The notes beneath the pieces are model-generated. The model was not told the origin of the DNA. It worked only from the letters and a program-made list of their open reading frames with translations, and searched no databases. Source: a virus. From it: a stretch of 22,865 nucleotides of DNA. The DNA is taken from IMG/VR virus record IMGVR_UViG_3300033146_000500, positions 1 through 22,865 of that record. One strand, 5' to 3'. The position numbers were made by a program, and so were the translations under genes. Each line of letters starts with the position of its first letter. Position 1 is the first letter of the stretch. Of the stretch, positions 1-6,765 are shown one piece after another.

Positions 1-90
1 CTTAAACATGCTGTAAACTGTACATGACCTAGGCGGGTGTGCTAATCTGACAAACCGAAACCGGTCTTTTTTATAACATCATTTATTTTT

Positions 91-318
91 TCTAAATATA
101 TATCATATTTATACTGTCATAATCACCCCTTCTAAATATATATAATATTTACACTATCATTTACCCCTCTCTAATATATATAATATTTTGCATGCATTTT
201 CTCACCTTTAGATAATAATAAAAAAACAGATCACATAATCGCCCCTCCTCAACATATATAATATTTTACATACATTTTACCCCTACTGAATAATAATGAA
301 AAAATAAATCGCACTGCA
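91..318. repeat. Four degenerate ~40-base AT-rich repeats
   Basis: Copies lie at about 91-130, 131-169, 170-210 and 249-286. Each has a core resembling TCTAAATATATATAATATTT followed by ACxxxCATTT and a CACCCC or TACCCC end. The third and fourth copies extend into a shared ~70-base unit (about 168-239 and 247-318, offset 79), both carrying a GATAATAAT or GAATAATAAT tract followed by an A-run and an (A)GATC or AAATC. The alternating pyrimidine block and TATATA core look like an easily melted region. This is visible directly; its function is unknown. Confidence 0.8.
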
Positions 319-380
319 ATTTTCTTCCCATCGTCGCCGGGGTACATTACGCGCAGCAAACTTTGGTTCAATTGTCATGT

Positions 381-444
381 CTGGTCATGCCGATACCGAG
401 GTTACGAGGTATCTGGTCATGCCGATACCGAGGTTACGAGGTAT
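381..444. repeat. Perfect 32-base tandem duplication with iteron-like words
   Basis: The 32 bases at 381-412 are repeated exactly at 413-444. Each unit contains the word CGAGGT twice, 8 bases apart, so there are four regularly spaced copies. In the first unit GATACC (392-397) and GGTATC (408-413) form inverted arms around these words; in the second unit the arms are one base pair shorter. Unit length is not a multiple of three, so this is unlikely to encode a protein repeat. It could be a binding site for a DNA-binding protein. Confidence 0.9.
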
Positions 445-675
445 ACTCAAGGCGTGATTTCAAATATTATCGCACAATTCCACAACGATATTCTGCACTA
501 TGTCAACAATCTATCTGTGATAAACCATCGTGCAAACTTTCTACACCGTACTATGTCGCTGTGAAAACACCGTATTATGTCGCCGTGAAATAATGAAAAA
601 TAATTTACATACTGTGATTTTCTGCATACTCAAGGTCTGTTTTCAGATATTATCAGATGGAAACCTGCACAATTC
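443..675. repeat. Diverged direct duplication, two ~40-50 base copies
   Basis: The segment 443-480 (starting ATACTCAAGG, with ATATTATC, ending GCACAATTC) recurs at 626-675. The second copy has four substitutions in the middle and a 12-base insertion before GCACAATTC. The copies are about 180 bases apart and enclose the 24-base tandem repeat. This suggests the non-coding region grew by segmental duplication followed by drift. Confidence 0.7.
543..590. repeat. 24-base tandem repeat, two copies
   Basis: Positions 543-566 and 567-590 match at 22 of 24 bases; the differences are at 551/575 and 560/584. The unit begins ACACCGTA and ends GTGAAA. A weaker partial echo (GCACTATGTC) lies at 496-505. 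No ribosome binding site precedes any start codon here. Confidence 0.85.
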
Positions 676-677
676 TG

Positions 678-1205
678 TTACAGTAGTTTATTGTATTCAG
701 CCCAATCGCAGGTTTTGAGGATCAGATCTCTGATTGATTTTACTGTCGCGCCGTTGTCGATATCATTTCGATAGCGTGTGATTTCGGTAACGTATAGTTT
801 CAGTGATTCCTCGAAGGCATACCATCGTGGTCCCTTGGTATATTCGTATGCTTTGAGACCGTGTCTTGATATACGTCGGTCTAGTATCTCAAGGTTTACG
901 ATTTTTCTTAGTGATCGTACCACGGTAATTCTCGCAAGGTCGAACATGTTTGCAAGTGTATCTTGTGTAATGGTTAGCGGGTAATCGTCGCATAATTCAG
1001 ATAGCATATATTGGATTATCTGCACTTGCGTTTTACTTACGAATGGTTTAACGAATCTGCTTGTGATGAATAGGCCAACTTTTGTGAAGTGACTGATATC
1101 TTCGATTGCTTCGATAGCATTGCATAGTCGTAGATATTGAGTAGATGATTTTATCATTTCTGTCGGCGGCTTTTCTTCGACGGGTTTGGTCGTTTCGTTT
1201 TCCAT
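678..1205 (-). CDS. Winged helix-turn-helix DNA-binding protein
   Basis: This 175-residue protein is the only convincing leftward gene. Its middle (about residues 60-120) reads as a winged helix: a first helix around QVQIIQYMLSEL, a helix-turn-helix around ITQDTLANMFDLARITVVRSL, then a basic strand-turn-strand wing around ILDRRISRHGLKAYEY. This arrangement is shared by MarR- and Crp-type regulators and by RepL-type plasmid replication proteins; I cannot decide between them from sequence. A start 20 codons upstream at 1265 is possible but would overlap the divergent methyltransferase gene, so ATG 1203-1205 is preferred, although it has no clear Shine-Dalgarno. It faces the repeat-rich region 1-677, which may hold its targets, and could regulate the late operon or replication. 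Confidence 0.75.
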   Translation of the reverse strand: MENETTKPVEEKPPTEMIKSSTQYLRLCNAIEAIEDISHFTKVGLFITSRFVKPFVSKTQVQIIQYMLSELCDDYPLTITQDTLANMFDLARITVVRSLRKIVNLEILDRRISRHGLKAYEYTKGPRWYAFEESLKLYVTEITRYRNDIDNGATVKSIRDLILKTCDWAEYNKLL

Positions 1206-1240
1206 GGTTGAATGGTACACTATAAATGGAGGTAACGCAA
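1206..1240. other. 35-base divergent intergenic gap
   Basis: This gap separates the start codons of the leftward winged-helix gene and the rightward methyltransferase gene. It holds the rightward ribosome binding site GGAGGT (1228-1233). A TATAAA at 1221-1226 is present but has no good -35 partner, and transcription would start inside the ribosome binding site. Promoters for the two genes therefore probably lie inside each other's coding sequence, or further away. Confidence 0.5.
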
Positions 1241-2557
1241 ATGGGTACATTTGATACATGGGCATCGCCGGATGAGGTCGAGTTAAACTTGGTGCGTGAT
1301 CGTATGGTGATGCGTCGGTTGAGTCAGTTGTGTGAATATGACAAGAACCCGAAGGAACACGATATCGAGATGATCAAGAGGTCGATAGTTGAGTTTGGGT
1401 ATACGTCGCCGATGATCGTGAACAGTGAGAACGGGATATTGCTTAGTGGCCATGGGCGGTTAATGGCGTTAAGGGAGCTATACGCGGATCGTCCGGATCT
1501 TCCCCCGGCTGGTGTGGCTCTGGTGGCCCCCGGAGAGCCTAAGGCGGGTGAGGATGGCATTTACGGGCACGAGTGGGCTGTCATGGTGATACAGGTGAGC
1601 ATCCACCCGGAGAAGCATTCCGAGTACGTCATCATGGATAACAAGACGGTCGAGAGTGGCGGATGGAATGAAACGGTATTGGCTGATCTATTGAAGAAGT
1701 CGATAAGTGTTGATCGTGTACAGTACACTGGATTTGATAACAAAGAGATACTGAGTATTATTGGTAAACGCGCGAACAGTGATTCGGAGTTAGATAAAGT
1801 TCATCGTCAATGGGATGATGATAAAGAAGAAACATATGGAGAGATTATCAATATTGTCGGTGTGCTTGAGCATGGCGCAAGGATATCATTCAATGGTGGG
1901 AATCACGTTCTTTACTATGGTGACGCAAGAGAGATTGTAAGTGATGATTTTCGGGTTAGTGTATTGTGTACTGATCCACCGTATTGTCATAATAAAGTGC
2001 ATGGTATTCGTAGCGCAAGGGAGTCGTCGATCAAGAATGATGATCTTGATGCTGCTGGATACATTGAGTTATTGCGCGGTGTTATTCCGCTGTCAATTAA
2101 GATGGCATATGTATTTACGCATTGGGCTTCATGGGTTCCTACAGCATGGATAATGGAGTCGCTTGGGTTCGATATTCAGACGATGGCGATATGGGACAAG
2201 AAGAGTCCGACGCTTGGCAATAATAATTGGCGTTGTCAGCATGAATTGATTTACGTCGGGTACCGTGATGTTGATAAGAAAACGCTACCAATTGCGCAAT
2301 ATGGAAATATGTTTCGCATGGCTACTGTTCCGTATAAGGGGCATCCGACCGCGAAGCCGATACAGTTAATATCGAATGTATTGTCGCGTGAAGTTATGCA
2401 GAACATGGTAGTGTTTGATCCATTTGCTGGAAGTGGAACCACGATGTTAGCGTGTGAGTCTTCCGGGTTGCGTAGTGTATCAATAGAGTTTGACGAGAAG
2501 TTCATATATGGATTGATTAAACGTGCGCTTGATTGGGGGTTAAAGATTGATAACTGA
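1241..2557 (+). CDS. ParB-like / DNA methyltransferase fusion
   Basis: This 438-residue protein joins two domains. The N-terminal ~100 residues resemble the ParB/Srx fold: a NPKEHD segment, an IVEFGYTSPMIVN strand-loop and the GHGRLMAL box. The C-terminal half is a beta-class amino-methyltransferase: DPPY (residues 245-248) precedes the SAM-binding DPFAGSGTT (393-401), the order typical of phage N6-adenine or N4-cytosine enzymes. It probably methylates phage DNA, protecting it from restriction or marking it for packaging. Start: ATG 1241 sits 7 bases after GGAGGT; the upstream ATG at 1226 overlaps that site and is rejected. The two halves differ sharply in base composition (42 of 60 G/C at 1501-1560, 21 of 60 at 1801-1860), suggesting a mosaic origin. 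It overlaps the terminase small subunit gene. The target sequence is not predictable. Confidence 0.9.
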   Translation: MGTFDTWASPDEVELNLVRDRMVMRRLSQLCEYDKNPKEHDIEMIKRSIVEFGYTSPMIVNSENGILLSGHGRLMALRELYADRPDLPPAGVALVAPGEPKAGEDGIYGHEWAVMVIQVSIHPEKHSEYVIMDNKTVESGGWNETVLADLLKKSISVDRVQYTGFDNKEILSIIGKRANSDSELDKVHRQWDDDKEETYGEIINIVGVLEHGARISFNGGNHVLYYGDAREIVSDDFRVSVLCTDPPYCHNKVHGIRSARESSIKNDDLDAAGYIELLRGVIPLSIKMAYVFTHWASWVPTAWIMESLGFDIQTMAIWDKKSPTLGNNNWRCQHELIYVGYRDVDKKTLPIAQYGNMFRMATVPYKGHPTAKPIQLISNVLSREVMQNMVVFDPFAGSGTTMLACESSGLRSVSIEFDEKFIYGLIKRALDWGLKIDN

Positions 2558-3200
2558 TGATACTGATGTTGTAGTAAGTGAAGAAGGTGATGATCAGCTT
2601 GATGACTTGATACCCGAGCCAGAGATTGCGCATATGGCTGAATGGTGGAATACATCTACGACGGTTAATCCAGTTGTGTTTGAGCGTAGAGTTAAAGTAG
2701 CGCAATTATGGAATAGGTACGGATATTCTGTTAAAGAGACCGCTGATATTCTCGGCGTTGATATGCACTTGGTTACGAGTGATCGTCGATGGTTAATCAG
2801 TCAATGGCAGCGTGTTGTTATTGCAGATATAAACGAGATCATTGGTCAACAATTGGCGAAGTTGGAGGATACTGAGAGGGAGCTTTGGGTCGCTTGGGAG
2901 AAGTCGAAAGAGGACGAGATTACGGTAACCGATCAGACGGTTGATGATATTGATGGGACACGCACGACACGCAAAACGGTAACACGTGGAAGATTGCCGG
3001 AGCATCGGTACATGGAATTGATACTGAAGGTTCAAGAGCGTAGATCAAAGTTACTCGGGTTAGACAAGATTCAAGATCTAGGTTCGACTACGTTTAACTT
3101 TGCGGTATTTGTCGAACAGGCATATCAAAAAGCTATTGAAAAAAGTGGACAAGTTTTGGATGTTACTCCTTTAGAGAACAGAATTGAGAGTGGAAAATGA
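2547..3200 (+). CDS. terS: Terminase small subunit
   Basis: A 217-residue protein predicted to recognise phage DNA and hand it to the large terminase. Residues ~50-85 form a helix-turn-helix (VAQLWNRYGYSVKETADILG, followed by a second helix with DRRWLISQW). The centre is a charged helical segment. A further helix with MELILKVQERRSKLLGLDK matches the C-terminal half of many phage small terminases. The proposed start is TTG 2547, 7 bases after GGGGG (2535-2539) and overlapping the end of the methyltransferase gene. The next in-frame ATG is 29 codons later with no ribosome binding site. The stop overlaps the next start as ATGA (3197-3200). The assignment rests on the helix-turn-helix, the C-terminal motif and its place before terL. 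Confidence 0.78.
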   Translation: MITDDTDVVVSEEGDDQLDDLIPEPEIAHMAEWWNTSTTVNPVVFERRVKVAQLWNRYGYSVKETADILGVDMHLVTSDRRWLISQWQRVVIADINEIIGQQLAKLEDTERELWVAWEKSKEDEITVTDQTVDDIDGTRTTRKTVTRGRLPEHRYMELILKVQERRSKLLGLDKIQDLGSTTFNFAVFVEQAYQKAIEKSGQVLDVTPLENRIESGK

Positions 3201-3893
3201 AGTTTATTGTATCGTTTTCAGGTGGTAAAGATTCAACTGCAATGTTATTTAAGTTAATTGAAAAGAAACTTCCAATTGATATTGGTAGAAAAAGAATTAA
3301 ATAAAATTGGATTAGAATTGGTTAGGCTTAGTCCAAAGATTCCTTTTGATAAGTGCATGGTATCTAAACCTGTTATAGCAAGAAGTGGGAAAATGAAAGG
3401 CAAAATTAAAAGATATGGATATGGCTGGCCAAGGTGGGACATGAGATGGTGTACTACTTTCAAAAGAGATACTATCAAAAAATGTATAAAAGAAAATTTT
3501 GGAAATAAATATATTACATATATTGGTATCGCAAAAGATGAAGAGAACAGAGTGAAAATTGCTAACAATATATTATATCCGTTAATAACATGGGGGATGA
3601 CCGAAAAAGATTGTTTGGATTATTGTTATTCACTTGGTTATAATTGGGGCGGTCTTTATGATAAGATGGATAGAGTATCTTGTTTTTGCTGTCCATTTCA
3701 GAGAGTATCTGAGCTAGAAGTGATTTTTAATGATTTCCCTGAGCTGTGGCAAAATATGTTAGATTTTGTTGACGCCAATTCTGAATATATGCAAGATTTC
3801 AAAAGTGGCAAACCGCTTGAGTATTATAATAAAAAATTTAGTGAAAAGAAATTTAATAGAGAATTGACAAAGAAGATGGCTTATGGAAAATAA
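3197..3893 (+). pseudogene. PAPS-reductase-like PP-loop enzyme, frameshifted by an internal deletion
   Basis: The gene starts at ATG 3197, overlapping the terS stop, and encodes MKFIVSFSGGKDSTAML, the classic SGGKDS pyrophosphatase loop of the phosphoadenylyl-sulfate reductase family. After 35 codons it hits a stop at 3302-3304. The rest of the family sequence continues in the +1 frame to 3893: GLELVRLSPK, a GYGWPRWDMRWCT segment, and CFCCPF. Intact relatives have about 20 residues after the first helix (a VDTG...EFPEMYEHI-like stretch) that are absent here, so an out-of-frame deletion near 3280 is the simplest explanation. The second half has an ATG at 3258 but no ribosome binding site. Composition is far more AT-rich than its neighbours (12 of 60 G/C at 3481-3540). 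In phages such genes are often tied to DNA or nucleotide modification; this copy is probably dead. Confidence 0.85.
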
Positions 3894-3934
3894 AAAACTT
3901 GTAATATCTTTTTTTTGGTGGTAATGAATTATGA
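3883..3934 (+). pseudogene. Ghost 5' end of a second PP-loop enzyme gene
   Basis: ATG 3883 overlaps the stop of the preceding gene and encodes MENKKLVISFFWW then a stop (3922-3924). Dropping one T from the eight-T run (3909-3916) gives MENKKLVISFFGGNEL, ending with TGA at 3932-3934. This matches the N-terminus of the PP-loop family (compare KFIVSFSGGKD in the gene just upstream). Over 11 codons, 23 of 33 bases agree. The body of the gene is missing and terL begins immediately. It looks like the stub of a tandem paralogue lost by deletion. Its GGTGGT (3917-3922), formerly Gly-Gly codons, now sits where the terL ribosome binding site should be. Confidence 0.65.
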
Positions 3935-5376
3935 TAGGGAACTTACATCCTGATTTCGAGAAGTGGGCCACGTTCGTATTTGATCCGGCTGGATTCGTCA
4001 GAGAGGTTATTGGTGCCGAGCCTGATGAATGGCAATGCAATGTGATGCAAGATATCGTTACGTCAGACAAGATCAGAACCGCTGTGCGGTCATGTCATGG
4101 TCCGGGAAAGACGACGTTGCTGGCATGGTTAATTATTTTTTGGTTATGCACCAGACCATACCCTAGGGTTGCATGTAGTGCGCCGACCGAGAATCAGTTA
4201 CTTGATAAGTTGTGGCCCGAGGCGCATAAATGGTTACGAAAATCTCGTGGTGAATTATTGCGTTGGTTTGCGTGGGAGAAGTCGAAGATATATTTACGCA
4301 CAATGCCATCTGAATGGTTTGCTGTTGCACGTGCCGCTAGAGTGACAAAAGATGCGTCTGGCAATGATCAGAGTTTAGGTATTCAAGGATGGCATAATGA
4401 TAATATGTTGTTCCTTCTTGATGAAGGATCTGGTGTGGCGGATGCTGTGTACTCTTCTGTTGAGGGTGCGCTTTCAACGGGCGGTGGGTCGCGGTTAGTT
4501 GCGATGGGAAACCCCAATTTACCTGCCGGGTGGTTTTATAATGCGTTCATGAAATTCAGTGACAAGTGGAATACACACAAGATATCATATAAAGATTCAC
4601 CACGGATTAGTGATGAATGGGCGCAAGATATGATTGATATGTATGGTATTAACCATCCGTGGGTCCGCGTTCGTGTGCTTGCTGAGTTTCCGAATTCGAT
4701 ATCAGATGGATTATTGTCGTTAGATAAGATCATTGAATCTCGTGATCGTAACTTTGAAAATGCGAGAGATTACGTGACGTTGGGTGCTGATGTTTCAACT
4801 GCTTCTGGTGCAAATAAAACGATATTCGCATTAGCACGTAGAGGTCACGTATATGCAATTGAAGAAATATCTGGTATGGAGCTTGCTGATTTAGCGTTAG
4901 AGATATATTCTGTAAGCATCGACATAGGCGCAAAGTATGTCGTGGTTGATTCAGATGGCATTGGCATTGGAGTTGTAGAACCATTGGCTAAACTACTTCG
5001 GTCACACCCCGGCGCACACAAGCCCATTTTAATTAAATGGCATGGTTCAGCTAGTGCAAATGATAAGTCAAGATATCTCAACGCAAGAGCTGAGTTATGC
5101 TGGAAGATAAAAATGGATGTTGAGAAATCTGTTGGTATAATAAGGTTGCCAAGTAATGAGAATTTTGAGCGTCAAGGTTGTGCTATTAGATACTATGTTG
5201 ATGAAAGAACTGAACGGATTAAGATAGCATCGAAAAAAGAGATCATTAAAATTATCAAAGAGTCACCAGATGAATTTGACGCAACGACATATGCGTTGGT
5301 GCCATTTGTATATGAAGGTGGATTTATTCCATCAACTGATGATGGATTGATGACTGCTGATGAGTTTATTTTATAA
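3931..5376 (+). CDS. terL: Terminase large subunit (ATPase-nuclease)
   Basis: A 481-residue packaging motor. The N-terminal ATPase has the Walker A variant RSCHGPGKTT (residues 53-62), Walker B LFLLDE (D164, E165) and a coupling-like MGNPN motif. The C-terminal RNase H-like nuclease shows the expected acidic triad: GADVS (D287), VVVDSDGIG (D340, D342) and FDATTYAL (D450). It translocates DNA into the prohead through the portal and cuts the concatemer. The start is forced: an in-frame TGA lies at 3925-3927, and ATG 3931 is 8 bases after GGTGGT. That Shine-Dalgarno comes from the remnant gene upstream. The cos or headful mode cannot be read from the sequence. Confidence 0.95.
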   Translation: MIGNLHPDFEKWATFVFDPAGFVREVIGAEPDEWQCNVMQDIVTSDKIRTAVRSCHGPGKTTLLAWLIIFWLCTRPYPRVACSAPTENQLLDKLWPEAHKWLRKSRGELLRWFAWEKSKIYLRTMPSEWFAVARAARVTKDASGNDQSLGIQGWHNDNMLFLLDEGSGVADAVYSSVEGALSTGGGSRLVAMGNPNLPAGWFYNAFMKFSDKWNTHKISYKDSPRISDEWAQDMIDMYGINHPWVRVRVLAEFPNSISDGLLSLDKIIESRDRNFENARDYVTLGADVSTASGANKTIFALARRGHVYAIEEISGMELADLALEIYSVSIDIGAKYVVVDSDGIGIGVVEPLAKLLRSHPGAHKPILIKWHGSASANDKSRYLNARAELCWKIKMDVEKSVGIIRLPSNENFERQGCAIRYYVDERTERIKIASKKEIIKIIKESPDEFDATTYALVPFVYEGGFIPSTDDGLMTADEFIL

Positions 5377-5406
5377 TGCGATTCGATAACGATAAGGATG
5401 TTTAAT

Positions 5407-6765
5407 ATGGGGATGTTTGGTATCATAAACAAGGTCATCGCAAAGTCCGCCGGTGGTGCAAGTGTTATTTATTCGCAGCTTGGGTGGTCGGATGATTCGG
5501 GACCGGTTGGATCTAAGAAAGATGCGCTGGTAAAATCGTATTCAAAGATGCCATGGTTAGCGTCGGTCGCCGGGAAGATCGCTGATAATGTCGCTACTGT
5601 TCCATGGTATTTTGTTGTAGCAGGTAAAAATGGTAAGCCTGTAAAGTCGAAACAGTTGAAGCAAATGAATGTCGAGCAATTGCATAATCTGACGAAGAAG
5701 TCGGTATTCGATATAACTGAAGTTTACGATCACCCATTACTTGACATTCTTTCGGAACCCAACGAGTGGATGACTGGTTTTGATTTGTTTAAGTTGACTT
5801 CAATTCATCTTGATTTAGCTGGTTGTGCTTATTGGTATGTTTCTGGTGACGTACCGAATATTAAACTTTATCCAATTCCACCGGCATGGATTTTGTCATT
5901 ACCGAATAAAGTCGGTGATCCATATAAATTGAGAATGGATAAAAAGACGACTATTGGATCGGATGTAGATGGGATGCCGAAAGAAATACCATACGAAAGG
6001 GTTATTCCATTTCGGTCACCAAAGCCTTCGAGTCCGTATCGTGGAACAGTTGGTATTGCTGAGTCTGTTAGTGATGAATTGGCGACTGACGAATATGCCG
6101 CGAAATATATTAAAGCATTCTTTCTCAATGGCGCAAGACCTGATATTGTTGTTAGTGGTACTGGATTGTCTGCTGCTGAAACAGAACGTGCAGAGGCAAG
6201 ATGGACATCTAAATTACGTGGTTATTTGAAATCACACGCGCCGTACTTTTTGAATAAAGCGGTTACTGTCACTGAGCTTGGTAAATCGTTCAAGGACATG
6301 GATATTGTTAATTTGCGTAAATGGCAGCGTGACATTGTTATGCAGGTGTTCGGTATTCCGCCGGAGATTCTCGGTGTATTGGAATCGTCAAACCGTGCGA
6401 CTATTTCTGCTGCATCGTATTTGTTTACCAAGCAGGTTGTGATGCCACGTCTTGATAAAATTCGTAAGGTACTACAATACAGATTAGTTCCGATGTTCAA
6501 TGATACGATTATCCTTGCGTATGCGTCGCCGGTTGAAGAGGATAAAGAGTTCAGATTGAAGGTCATGGAAGTTGCGCCGTGGTGTTGGACGATTGATCAA
6601 TGGAGAGAGATTGTTGGTGATCCACCGTTGAGAAATAATCAAGGTGAACATGTTATGATCCCGGCACAATATGTTCCGACCCATGTGGACAATATCGAAG
6701 ATTTCATTTCGCCATATACGGCTGACGGATTGGTGACTACTGATAATAGCGGAGGTTCAAAATGA
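5407..6765 (+). CDS. Portal protein (HK97 type)
   Basis: A 452-residue portal that forms the dodecameric DNA gateway at the head vertex. Family features seen in order are: an N-terminal segment with WLASVAGKIADNVATVPW; the HPLLDILSEPNEWMTG stretch; the wing with GCAYWYV and LYPIPPAWI; the IPFRSPKPSSPYRG and SDELATDEYAAKYIKAFF segments; and the stem region FGIPPEILGVLESSNRAT followed by the amphipathic clip and crown. Of three close ATGs (5398, 5407, 5413), 5407 is best, 8 bases after AAGGA (5394-5398). The stop overlaps the protease start as ATGA (6762-6765), implying coupled translation. Confidence 0.93.
   Translation: MGMFGIINKVIAKSAGGASVIYSQLGWSDDSGPVGSKKDALVKSYSKMPWLASVAGKIADNVATVPWYFVVAGKNGKPVKSKQLKQMNVEQLHNLTKKSVFDITEVYDHPLLDILSEPNEWMTGFDLFKLTSIHLDLAGCAYWYVSGDVPNIKLYPIPPAWILSLPNKVGDPYKLRMDKKTTIGSDVDGMPKEIPYERVIPFRSPKPSSPYRGTVGIAESVSDELATDEYAAKYIKAFFLNGARPDIVVSGTGLSAAETERAEARWTSKLRGYLKSHAPYFLNKAVTVTELGKSFKDMDIVNLRKWQRDIVMQVFGIPPEILGVLESSNRATISAASYLFTKQVVMPRLDKIRKVLQYRLVPMFNDTIILAYASPVEEDKEFRLKVMEVAPWCWTIDQWREIVGDPPLRNNQGEHVMIPAQYVPTHVDNIEDFISPYTADGLVTTDNSGGSK

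Larger units (their letters stand above)
1..677. other. Non-coding, repeat-rich region (possible origin or control region)
   Basis: No ORF here has a credible ribosome binding site or a recognisable protein. The left part is extremely AT-rich: positions 61-120 contain only 12 G/C in 60. The right part has normal composition and carries a perfect 32-base tandem repeat, a 24-base tandem repeat and a diverged duplication. The region lies downstream of the leftward winged-helix gene and contains no GC-rich stem followed by a T-run that I would call a terminator. AT-rich repeats next to short iterated words beside a DNA-binding protein gene is the layout of many replication origins. That function is an inference from architecture only; a regulatory region or decayed genes are alternatives. 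Confidence 0.6.

Noticed and set aside
381-444. CRISPR-like repeat
   Set aside because: The 32-base units abut with no spacer between them and there are only two; no cas genes are present.
363-593. 76-codon ORF across the tandem repeats
   Set aside because: It has no ribosome binding site, the 32-base repeat is not a multiple of three, and the product has no recognisable domain.
1206-1240. Sigma-70 promoter around TATAAA at 1221
   Set aside because: No acceptable -35 element at the right distance, and the transcript would start inside the ribosome binding site.
3258-3893. Independent gene starting at ATG 3258
   Set aside because: No ribosome binding site is present, and its first residues are out-of-frame sequence of the PP-loop gene; family similarity begins only after about 3282.
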